Source: Candidatus Zixiibacteriota bacterium (GTDB lineage Bacteria > Zixibacteria > MSB-5A5 > GN15 > FEB-12). From it: 5,709 bases of DNA. The notes under the pieces were generated by a model that was given only the letters and a program-made list of their open reading frames with translations, had not been told where the DNA came from and ran no database searches. Of this stretch, positions 1 through 5,709 are shown one piece after another (position 1 is the stretch's first letter; the number at the start of each line of letters is the position of its first letter). A program made the position numbers and the translations under genes. Location: assembly GCA_029932795.1 (NCBI GenBank), contig JAOZPL010000142.1, forward strand, positions 1 through 5,709. Reading direction: 5' to 3'.

Positions 1-1992
1 GTCAAGCGAGAGGAAAAAGCTGGAGGAGCCGGGGTCGCCCTGACGGCCTGACCGACCGCGGAGCTGCCGGTCGATCCGGCGGGAGTCATGCCTCTCGGTG
101 CCAATAATGTGCAAGCCACCGATATCGGGGATGCCATCACCCAGCTTGATATCCGTGCCGCGACCAGCCATGTTGGTGGCAATGGTTACAGCTCCTCTCT
201 GTCCGGCGTGGGCGACAATCTCGGCTTCCCGCTGGTGTTGTTTGGCGTTGAGAACATTGTGCGGTATGCCGGTTCGTTTGAGCATGCGGGACAGTGTCTC
301 GGAGACATCAACGGAAATAGTACCGACCAGCACCGGCCGCCCCTCGTGGTGTTTCTGACTGATCTCTTTGATGATGGCGTTATATTTCTCCCGGCGGGTA
401 CGGTAAATCTTGTCATCAGCATCAATGCGTATAACTGGTTCGTTGGTGGGGATAACCACGACATCGAGCTTGTAGATATCCCAGAACTCACTGGCCTCGG
501 TCTCGGCGGTGCCGGTCATGCCGGCCAGCTTGTCATACATGCGGAAATAGTTCTGCAGTGTAATTGTCGCCAGGGTCTGGCTCTCCGCCTCGATCCGCAC
601 GTTTTCTTTGGCTTCAATCGCCTGATGCAAGCCGTCAGAGTAACGGCGGCCGGCGAGGATGCGGCCGGTGAACTCATCGACAATCATCACCTTGCCGTCC
701 TGGACGACATACTCGACGTCCTTCTCGTAGAGAGAATACGCACGGAGGAGCTGGTTAATGGCATGCACCTTTTCGGAGCGTTCAGCGTGTACGCGGTAGA
801 TTTCATCCGCCTTTTTCTGTCGTTCTTCAGCGCTCAGGGATTCGTCTCCATCCAGTTCCGAAAGCATGGTGGAAAGGTCCGGTATCTCGAACAACTTCTG
901 TTCTTCTACAGAGAACTGGGTGTTGCCAAGATCGGTTAAGGCAATGGTGTGCTCACGTTCATCGATGAAATAGTAGAGGCGGTCATCAATTTCGTGCAGT
1001 TTCTTGTCCCGCATGTAGGCTGACTCGACATCGGTCATCAGGCGTTTCATGCCGGTCTCTTTGAGGATTTTCATGAGCCGTTTGTTTTTTGGCGCACCCC
1101 GGTTAGCAGCCAGAAGCAGTGTGCCGGCCTCGAATTCATCGTCTGCCTTGCCCCCTTCAATCAGTTTTTCCACGCGGGTGATCATGTCATTGACCAGTGT
1201 CACCTGTTTGCGGACAAGTTGCTCTACAGTGGGGCGCATCTGCCGGTAACGATCGTGTGTACTTGCTTCCACCTGCCCGGAAATGATCAACGGTGTTCTG
1301 GCCTCGTCGATCAGGATTGAGTCCACCTCGTCGATGATAGCGTAGTGGAAATTGCGGTGCACCCGGTCGTCGGCGCGTTGCGCCATGTTGTCGCGGAGGT
1401 AATCGAACCCGAATTCGTTGGCGGTGCCGTACGTAACATCACACATGTACATCTCACGCCGTTCGGCGTTGGTCATCTGGTTCTGAATGACGCCAACGCT
1501 AAGACCAAGGTACTCGAGGATTTTACCCATCCACTCCCTGTCGCGCTTGGCCAGGTAATCGTTGACCGTGACAATGTGAACGCCTTTACCGGTCAGAGCG
1601 TTGAGATAGGTTGGCAGCGTAGCCACGAGCGTTTTACCTTCACCGGTTCCCATCTCCGCGATTTTCCCCTGATGCAGGACAATCCCGCCAATCAACTGGA
1701 CATCGAAGTGGACCATGTTCCACTCGGTCGGCAGACCAACTACATCCCAGGTTTGACCAAGATGGCGACGGCAGGCTTCTTTGACCACTGCGAAGGCCTC
1801 GACCATGAGATCATCAGGCGTCTCCCCCCCGGCCAGCCGATTCCTGAACTCATCGGTTTTACCCTTCAGCTCTTCCTCGCTGAGGTTCTTGAACTTTTCG
1901 TAGTATCGGTTGATTTCATCCACGTATGGAGCGAGCTTCTTGACATCGCGATCATACTTGGTCCCGAATATTTTCGTCAACAGGTTTTTCAT
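1..1992 (-). CDS. secA: Protein translocase subunit SecA, N-terminal 664 residues (cut by the left edge)
   Basis: SecA is the ATPase motor that drives unfolded preproteins through SecYEG. The reading frame is open without a stop or frameshift from ATG 1992 to base 1, the C-terminus lying outside. Seen in the translation: a typical start (MKNLLTKIFGTKYDRDVKKL); Walker A GTGEGKT at 115-121; Walker B DEVD at 221-224 followed by SILIDEARTPLIISG; the preprotein-crosslinking region at about 235-430; VDEFTGR at 438-444; GMTGTAETEASEF at 491-503; TNMAGRGTDIKLG at 606-618; and the nucleotide-binding domain 2 arginine-finger motif QLRGRSGRQGDPGSS at 643-657. Missing are most of the helical scaffold and wing domains and any C-terminal zinc-binding tail. 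From memory of E. coli SecA (K108, D209, R574/R577), spacing to motif II is +12, but the fingers are about 73 residues later, so this protein has extra sequence in the crosslinking region. It is divergent from rsgA. Identification is certain. The start is well supported by similarity although its ribosome-binding site is weak. Confidence 0.98.
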   Translation of the reverse strand, partial: MKNLLTKIFGTKYDRDVKKLAPYVDEINRYYEKFKNLSEEELKGKTDEFRNRLAGGETPDDLMVEAFAVVKEACRRHLGQTWDVVGLPTEWNMVHFDVQLIGGIVLHQGKIAEMGTGEGKTLVATLPTYLNALTGKGVHIVTVNDYLAKRDREWMGKILEYLGLSVGVIQNQMTNAERREMYMCDVTYGTANEFGFDYLRDNMAQRADDRVHRNFHYAIIDEVDSILIDEARTPLIISGQVEASTHDRYRQMRPTVEQLVRKQVTLVNDMITRVEKLIEGGKADDEFEAGTLLLAANRGAPKNKRLMKILKETGMKRLMTDVESAYMRDKKLHEIDDRLYYFIDEREHTIALTDLGNTQFSVEEQKLFEIPDLSTMLSELDGDESLSAEERQKKADEIYRVHAERSEKVHAINQLLRAYSLYEKDVEYVVQDGKVMIVDEFTGRILAGRRYSDGLHQAIEAKENVRIEAESQTLATITLQNYFRMYDKLAGMTGTAETEASEFWDIYKLDVVVIPTNEPVIRIDADDKIYRTRREKYNAIIKEISQKHHEGRPVLVGTISVDVSETLSRMLKRTGIPHNVLNAKQHQREAEIVAHAGQRGAVTIATNMAGRGTDIKLGDGIPDIGGLHIIGTERHDSRRIDRQLRGRSGRQGDPGSSSFFLSLD

Positions 1993-2026
1993 GTCCGGTT
2001 CACTTCTGCTGTTAATTTCCCGTTTG

Positions 2027-2055
2027 AGAATACAAAATTCCTCCTGCAAAGGCAA
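2027..2055 (-). promoter_or_regulatory. Candidate secA promoter
   Basis: On the minus strand there is TTGCCT (2055-2050), a 17-nt spacer and TATTCT (2032-2027), a fair match to sigma-70 -35/-10 elements. It would start transcription near 2020 and give a leader of about 28 nt before the secA ATG. A 13-base palindrome (GAAT, 5 bases, ATTC; 2028-2040) overlaps the -10 and could be an operator, though it is short. The call rests on pattern only. Confidence 0.35.
2040..2045 (-). promoter_or_regulatory. Strong Shine-Dalgarno-like AGGAGG far upstream of secA
   Basis: A perfect AGGAGG lies 47 nt before the secA ATG, too far to serve it directly. Four bases after it a TTG (2035) opens a 7-codon frame ending at TAA 2014-2012. 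Eight bases after it an ATT (2031) is in frame with secA. The motif also lies inside the spacer of the candidate promoter, so it may never be transcribed from that promoter. The secA ATG itself has only a weak purine stretch (AGAAGTGAA) upstream. Confidence 0.3.
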
Positions 2056-2090
2056 TCATAGTCTTTTACATGAACAGGTGGAGAAGGTTT

Positions 2091-2109
2091 GGCGTGATTC
2101 GGCCACGCC
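2091..2109. repeat. Perfect 6-bp inverted repeat in the secA/rsgA divergent spacer
   Basis: GGCGTG (2091-2096) and CACGCC (2104-2109) are perfect reverse complements separated by 7 bases. They sit between the two start codons and overlap a possible TTGGCG (2089-2094) -35 element whose partner would be TAGAGT (2112-2117) at 17-nt spacing. No T-run follows, so it is not a typical terminator. An operator is possible, and chance is also possible at this length. Confidence 0.35.
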
Positions 2110-2119
2110 GATAGAGTTC

Positions 2120-2148
2120 TTGATGTACGCCCGACGAAGCCATAGATT
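2120..2148 (+). promoter_or_regulatory. Candidate rsgA promoter, leaderless geometry
   Basis: TTGATG (2120-2125), a 17-nt spacer and TAGATT (2143-2148) resemble sigma-70 elements. The -10 ends 6 nt before the rsgA ATG at 2155, so transcription would begin at or next to the start codon and give a leaderless mRNA. The lack of any Shine-Dalgarno sequence before this ATG fits. A competing pair, TTGGCG (2089-2094) and TAGAGT (2112-2117), would start near 2124. Confidence 0.3.
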
Positions 2149-2158
2149 GCAAATATGA
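2123..2158 (+). other. 11-codon leader ORF overlapping the rsgA start (ATGA)
   Basis: An ATG at 2123 opens a frame encoding MYARRSHRLQI, whose TGA (2156-2158) overlaps the rsgA ATG in an ATGA junction. That junction is classical for termination-reinitiation coupling and could explain initiation without a Shine-Dalgarno. No ribosome-binding site precedes the small ORF itself. If transcription starts near 2155 the ORF is not in the mRNA. It may be coincidental. Confidence 0.2.
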
Positions 2159-3072
2159 ATAGGCATGAAACGGGTACTGTGGTAGCAAGTCGCGGACGGC
2201 GCTTTGAGGTATGTGCGAAAGATCATACCCTCTGGCAGTGTGAACTGCGTCGGAAAGTTAAGCAGGAAGCAGACAGAGTCACACCGGTGGCGGTCGGTGA
2301 CAATGTCCTTTTTTCCCGTTCACATGAGGGCTCCGGGGCCATTGAGAAGGTACTGCCCCGACGGACAGCCTTTTTCCGACCGTCTAAAGGGTTGGAGTTC
2401 AAAAAGCAGGTGATTGCCGCCAACCTGGATCAACTGGCGATCGTGAGCTCGGTGCAAGCACCGCCGTTCAAGACCGGGCTGATTGACCGTTTTCTGATTG
2501 CAGCGGAGATGGGACGACTGAAACCGCTGATTGTCATCAATAAAACTGATCTTGAGAAGCCAACCGGTTTTGATCAGGTCATAGCTGTCTATCGGTCGAT
2601 CGGTTTTGCAGTTTCTGAAGTCTCGGCAAATACCGGGATGGGGCTTGATGAATTGAGAAAACATCTGGTTGGCAATCGGTCGTTATTCGTCGGGCACTCC
2701 GGGGTGGGTAAATCAACTCTGTTGAACGAGCTTATACCTGGGCTGAATATCACGACCCGCGAAATCTCTGTCCGTTCGGTCAGGGGCAAACACGTAACTT
2801 CCAGTATTGAGATGTATGAGCTTCCTTCGGGCGGCTTTGTGGTGGATTCTCCCGGGTTAAAAGTCATGGGGTTATGGGAAGTTGACCGGGAGGATTTACC
2901 TCACTACTATCCGGAGTTCAAAGCCTGCCTGGGCAAATGTCGTTTCAGCCGGTGTACCCACACTCACGAACCGGATTGCGCAGTCAAGGATGCAGTTGAA
3001 AAGGGAGAGATAAGCTGGTTCCGATATGAGAATTACATCGCTATTGCCGACTCACTGGAAAGCAATAGGTAA
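2155..3072 (+). CDS. rsgA: Ribosome small-subunit biogenesis GTPase RsgA (YjeQ/EngC)
   Basis: RsgA is a circularly permuted GTPase that acts late in 30S subunit assembly in the cytoplasm. The 305-residue protein shows the full layout. An N-terminal OB-fold (about 5-70, GTVVASRGRRFEV) comes first. The GTPase motifs follow in permuted order: G4 NKTD 129-132, G5 SAN 157-159, G1 GHSGVGKST 180-188, G2 region GKHVTSS 211-217 and G3 DSPG 231-234. The C-terminal zinc site fits C-x4-C-x-H-x5-C exactly (C262, C267, H269, C275). Length is normal. The G2 region has Val214 where many homologues have Thr, while Thr215 is kept. The start at 2155 is forced, because an in-frame TAG lies at 2143-2145 and the OB-fold begins at once. 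No Shine-Dalgarno is visible. It is first in a likely operon with the MCE and GH57 genes, though no functional link to them is evident. Confidence 0.97.
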   Translation: MNRHETGTVVASRGRRFEVCAKDHTLWQCELRRKVKQEADRVTPVAVGDNVLFSRSHEGSGAIEKVLPRRTAFFRPSKGLEFKKQVIAANLDQLAIVSSVQAPPFKTGLIDRFLIAAEMGRLKPLIVINKTDLEKPTGFDQVIAVYRSIGFAVSEVSANTGMGLDELRKHLVGNRSLFVGHSGVGKSTLLNELIPGLNITTREISVRSVRGKHVTSSIEMYELPSGGFVVDSPGLKVMGLWEVDREDLPHYYPEFKACLGKCRFSRCTHTHEPDCAVKDAVEKGEISWFRYENYIAIADSLESNR

Positions 3073-3097
3073 CTTAAGATACGGTAGTCAGTTACCG
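3068..3097 (+). repeat. Overlapping inverted repeats at the rsgA stop and MCE leader
   Basis: GGTAACT (3068-3074) pairs perfectly with AGTTACC (3090-3096), spanning the rsgA stop codon. A second smaller stem, CGGTA (3082-3086) with TACCG (3093-3097), uses the same 3' arm, so the two folds exclude each other. They end just before the Shine-Dalgarno of the next gene. There is no T-run, so this does not look like an intrinsic terminator. Confidence 0.35.
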
Positions 3098-3100
3098 ATA

Positions 3101-3106
3101 AAGGTG
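3101..3106 (+). promoter_or_regulatory. Ribosome binding site of the MCE gene
   Basis: AAGGTG lies 8 nt before the ATG at 3115 and supports that start. It is the clearest Shine-Dalgarno in the window at a normal distance from its gene. Confidence 0.6.
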
Positions 3107-3114
3107 ACAGGGTT

Positions 3115-4020
3115 ATGGCTTCTCGAAACAGCACAGAGTTCCGTGTTGGTGTAATTGTCCTGCTTGGGCTGGTGGTTCTGGCCGGCTCGTTGTACTGGTT
3201 GCAGGGATACAAGCTCCATCGGAACTCCCAGGCCATCAGGGTCCGGTTCAACGATGTCGGCACGCTGGCAGTGGGAGACAAAGTTACAGTCTCCGGTGTG
3301 CATAAGGGTAAAGTGAGCGGTATGGATTTGACCGAAGAGGGCGTGCTGGTTGAGCTGCTCATTTATCGGGACGTGGTTATCAAGCGGGACGCGACATTTA
3401 CGATCAAGAACCTTGGGGTTATGGGTGACCGGTTCGTGGCTGTCTCTCCGGGGCGTGATTCCGTCCAGTTTGACAATAATCAAATCGTTGACGGTTTCTA
3501 CGATACCGGCATTCCCGAGGTAATGGGCATGGTGGGGGAGATGGTCACTGAGTTGAGGAATCTTGTGTCTTCTCTTAAGAGGACAATTGCGTCGGATTCA
3601 TCGCTGGGGAAGTTCAACCGTATCGTAGATAACTTTGAAAGCGTGTCCTCGTCGCTGGCTGAATATCTCGAGAGAAGTGAAACCAAGCTTGATCAAACAG
3701 CGGACAACTTTCTGGCGGCATCACGGCGGCTGAATCGGATACTGGACGAGAATGCCGGGCGGGTTGATTCGTCAATTGCTCGATTTGATCGCATGAGTGT
3801 TCAACTGGAGACGTTTGTCCACCAGCTTGATACGCTGTCAATGTCGGCCCGGCGGTTTGCGGACGCGCTGGAAAACGAAGAAGGCACGGTACACCTGATG
3901 CTTGAGGATCGCCGCCTCTACGATGATCTCCGACGGACAGCCGACAATATTGACGAACTGATCAACGACATTCGGGCCAATCCGCGCAAGTATATCAACC
4001 TGAAAGTGGAGTTGTTCTGA
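3115..4020 (+). CDS. MlaD/Mce-family lipid transport protein, single MCE domain, membrane-anchored
   Basis: MCE proteins are the substrate-binding parts of ABC-type lipid transporters that move phospholipids or other hydrophobic molecules between inner and outer membranes. The 301-residue protein has a short N-terminus, one transmembrane helix at about 11-29 (VGVIVLLGLVVLAGSLYWL) acting as an uncleaved anchor, and one MCE domain at about 38-115 with the typical GDKVTVSGVHKGKVSGM and IKNLGVMGDRFVAV stretches. A long polar helical, probably coiled-coil region follows at about 135-285, ending in the family-typical nP-x-y-i close (IRANPRKYINLKVELF). A periplasmic location is inferred. The layout is longer than E. 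coli MlaD (about 180 residues) and closer to MCE proteins with C-terminal helical extensions. No permease (MlaE) or ATPase (MlaF) gene is adjacent, so its partners must be elsewhere. It lies 42 bp after rsgA and 2 bp before the GH57 gene. Confidence 0.92.
   Translation: MASRNSTEFRVGVIVLLGLVVLAGSLYWLQGYKLHRNSQAIRVRFNDVGTLAVGDKVTVSGVHKGKVSGMDLTEEGVLVELLIYRDVVIKRDATFTIKNLGVMGDRFVAVSPGRDSVQFDNNQIVDGFYDTGIPEVMGMVGEMVTELRNLVSSLKRTIASDSSLGKFNRIVDNFESVSSSLAEYLERSETKLDQTADNFLAASRRLNRILDENAGRVDSSIARFDRMSVQLETFVHQLDTLSMSARRFADALENEEGTVHLMLEDRRLYDDLRRTADNIDELINDIRANPRKYINLKVELF
4006..4011 (+). promoter_or_regulatory. Possible ribosome binding site of the GH57 gene
   Basis: GTGGAG, inside the 3' end of the MCE gene, lies 11 nt before the ATG at 4023. 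That is slightly long but usable. With only 2 bp between the MCE stop (4018-4020) and the ATG, translational coupling is likely. Confidence 0.4.
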
Positions 4021-4022
4021 GT

Positions 4023-5709
4023 ATGTCCAGATTCAGACTGGCGTTCGGTATACATAACCACCAACCGGTGGGCAACTTCGAGACAGTCTTCGAAGAGGCT
4101 CATCAGAAAGCATATAGACCCTTCCTGAAGCTGCTGGAGTCATTTGAGGGGATATCAATGTCGCTTCACCAGTCCGGGATTCTCTGGCGTTGGCAAAAGA
4201 GGGCGCACGCAGATTATTATGGGCTGGTCAAGCGTTTGGTCGATAGCGGACGACTGGAGTTGATGACGGGCGGTTTCTATGAGCCGATTCTCACATCTAT
4301 CCCGGAGCGAGATGCCCGGGGACAGATTGCCATGCTGAACAAATACATCGCCGATCATTTTGATAAGGAACCGATCGGACTCTGGTTGACCGAGCGCATC
4401 TGGGAGCCGCATCTGCCGAAACTCCTCGCCCAGGCCGGTGTGTTCTACCTGCCGATCGATGATACTCACTTCATTTACACCGGCTTTGAACACAGCCAGT
4501 TGACAGGTCCGTTTGTTACGGAACACGAAGGGTATCGGGTTATCCTGCTACCGATCCAGAAACGGCTGCGATATCTCATTCCGTTTGGCACGGTTCAGGA
4601 TGTTATTACGGAGCTTCGTTCGCAGGCGGAAAGGAATCCATCGGGGATGGCCATTTATGCCGACGACGGCGAGAAGTTCGGTGTCTGGCCAAACACCCAT
4701 AAGCACTGTTATCAGGATGGCTGGCTGGAGGAGTTTTTCACCGCTCTTGAAAAGAACGCTGATTGGCTTGAGGTTATCACTCTTGGCCAGGCAGCGGCAG
4801 AGACACCGGCGGGACGAGCGTATATTCCGTCTGCTTCCTACGAAGAGATGTTGCATTGGTCACTGCCGCCAACCGCGTTTCTGGAGTATGAGAACTTCGA
4901 GCACTGGCTCAAAGAAAACGAGCAGTGGGACCGGTACGGTCGTTTTGTGCGAGGTGGGCACTGGCGTAGTTTTCTGGCCAAGTACGAGGAGGCTAATCTG
5001 ATGCATAAAAAGATGCTGATGGTCTCCCAGCGCCTGGCGGAGTATGAGGGGGCAGCCTCCGGGCAGAATGAGCAGGCAAACCTGGCGCGGGATCGCCTCT
5101 ACGCATCGCAATGTAATTGTCCTTACTGGCACGGTGTTTTTGGTGGCCTGTACCTTCCCCATATTCGGCAGGCCGTTTACGGCAGTATGATCGAGGCCGA
5201 TCATTGCCTACGAAAGCTGCTCGGTGAGACCGGAATATCAGCCCGTATCTGCGACTATGACGCCGACGGAACTGACGAAATTATCATTGCTGATGAGAAG
5301 TTGACCGCCATTTTCAGCCCGTATCGAGGGGGAGTTCTACAGGACCTGGCTCTTAACGAACATGCCTTTTCGCTCACTGACACCATGACGCGCTGTAGGG
5401 AGGGGTACCATAACAAGCTTGACCAGGCGGTGGCGGCTGATTCCGCCGGGAAAACATCATCGATCCACGATCAGGTACTGGCCAAGGAGGAGGGGCTATC
5501 CAGGTATTTAGTTGAAGACTGGTATCTTAAACGATGCTTTATCGATCACTTCTTCACGAGCGGTGTGACGCTGGAGGCCTTTCGATCAGGCAAGTTTGGT
5601 GAAGAAGGGGACTTCATTCTTGAACCGTATGATTATCGCCTGAGCGATGACCGCCGACAGTTGGAGTTGACCAGGCAAGGACACCTGTGGCGTTCGGAAG
5701 AACCGATTA
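4023..5709 (+). CDS. GH57 alpha-glucan enzyme, 4-alpha-glucanotransferase/alpha-amylase type (cut by the right edge)
   Basis: This is a glycoside hydrolase family 57 protein that cleaves or transfers alpha-1,4-glucan chains (maltodextrin, glycogen). All five family motifs are visible: HNHQP 11-15; GGFYEP 83-88; ERIWEP 124-129 with the likely nucleophile E124; DDGEKFG 214-220 holding the likely acid/base Asp; and WHGVFGGLYLPHIR 369-382. The Thermococcus litoralis 4-alpha-glucanotransferase uses E123 and D214 (from memory), a nearly identical numbering. The (beta/alpha)7 barrel takes up about 1-280, followed by a helical segment and a beta-rich C-terminal domain from about 400, which carries a DxDxDG loop (DYDADGTDE, 411-419). 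The 562 visible codons have no stop; the homologue is about 659 residues, so roughly 100 are missing. There is no signal peptide, so a cytoplasmic site is likely. Transferase and amylase activities cannot be separated from sequence. It is third in the plus-strand unit. Confidence 0.95.
   Translation, partial: MSRFRLAFGIHNHQPVGNFETVFEEAHQKAYRPFLKLLESFEGISMSLHQSGILWRWQKRAHADYYGLVKRLVDSGRLELMTGGFYEPILTSIPERDARGQIAMLNKYIADHFDKEPIGLWLTERIWEPHLPKLLAQAGVFYLPIDDTHFIYTGFEHSQLTGPFVTEHEGYRVILLPIQKRLRYLIPFGTVQDVITELRSQAERNPSGMAIYADDGEKFGVWPNTHKHCYQDGWLEEFFTALEKNADWLEVITLGQAAAETPAGRAYIPSASYEEMLHWSLPPTAFLEYENFEHWLKENEQWDRYGRFVRGGHWRSFLAKYEEANLMHKKMLMVSQRLAEYEGAASGQNEQANLARDRLYASQCNCPYWHGVFGGLYLPHIRQAVYGSMIEADHCLRKLLGETGISARICDYDADGTDEIIIADEKLTAIFSPYRGGVLQDLALNEHAFSLTDTMTRCREGYHNKLDQAVAADSAGKTSSIHDQVLAKEEGLSRYLVEDWYLKRCFIDHFFTSGVTLEAFRSGKFGEEGDFILEPYDYRLSDDRRQLELTRQGHLWRSEEPI

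Noticed and set aside
88..939. A 283-codon plus-strand open frame opposite secA
   Set aside because: It lies wholly antisense to the intact SecA frame. Its translation shows no recognisable domain and its length follows from SecA codon use.
1345..2061. A 238-codon plus-strand open frame opposite the secA 5' half
   Set aside because: It is antisense to SecA and mirrors its conserved motifs. No domain or ribosome-binding site supports it.
2065..2070. TTTACA as a -35 element for rsgA
   Set aside because: No reasonable -10 sequence occurs 16-18 nt downstream.
1910..2158. An 82-codon plus-strand frame crossing the secA start and ending on the rsgA ATG
   Set aside because: It overlaps the secA 5' end and the promoter spacer and has no coding character. 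Only its last 11 codons (from 2123) are kept, as a weak leader-ORF candidate.
3061..3114. Intrinsic terminator after rsgA
   Set aside because: The stems present lack a GC-rich core and a following T-run, and the next gene is 42 bp away in the same direction.
3088..3483. A 131-codon minus-strand frame inside the MCE gene
   Set aside because: It is a shadow of the well-supported MCE coding frame, with no motif of its own.
4513..5001. A 162-codon plus-strand frame inside the GH57 gene
   Set aside because: It is out of frame with an intact GH57 sequence that carries all catalytic motifs, and has low-complexity Arg/Ser-rich content typical of shadow frames.
1..5709. Mobile element, CRISPR array, tRNA/rRNA or defence/biosynthetic system
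   Set aside because: No repeat arrays, transposase or integrase motifs, tRNA cloverleaf or rRNA segments were seen. The four genes are of known families and fill nearly the whole window.

Overview
The window holds four protein-coding genes and no sign of mobile DNA, RNA genes or CRISPR. On the minus strand a secA gene (preprotein translocase ATPase) starts at 1992 and runs off the left edge, so only its first 664 codons are present. Divergent from it, three plus-strand genes follow closely: rsgA (2155-3072, ribosome small-subunit biogenesis GTPase), a single-MCE-domain MlaD-type lipid-transport protein (3115-4020), and a GH57 alpha-glucan-acting enzyme (4023 to beyond the right edge, 562 codons visible).

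The plus-strand genes look like one transcription unit. There are 42 bp between rsgA and the MCE gene and only 2 bp between the MCE gene and the GH57 gene. Only the 162-bp divergent spacer (1993-2154) has obvious room for promoters. It contains candidate sigma-70-like elements for both directions, a small perfect inverted repeat, and an 11-codon leader ORF whose stop overlaps the rsgA start codon.

The organism is a bacterium with a diderm-type envelope, inferred from the MCE/MlaD-type protein. Base composition is moderate, by eye slightly above 50% G+C. The SecA has an enlarged preprotein-crosslinking region with an 'RGxPKNKRLMKxLxExG'-type segment that I recall from Bacteroidota-like SecA proteins. 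This suggests, without proving, a member of the FCB group or a neighbouring uncultured phylum.

The genes cover housekeeping (secretion, ribosome assembly), envelope lipid traffic and storage-glucan metabolism. I see no coherent novel system. The points worth a second look are the orphan MCE gene placed between rsgA and a GH57 enzyme, the unusual initiation contexts of rsgA and secA, and possible alternative RNA folds in the rsgA-MCE spacer.
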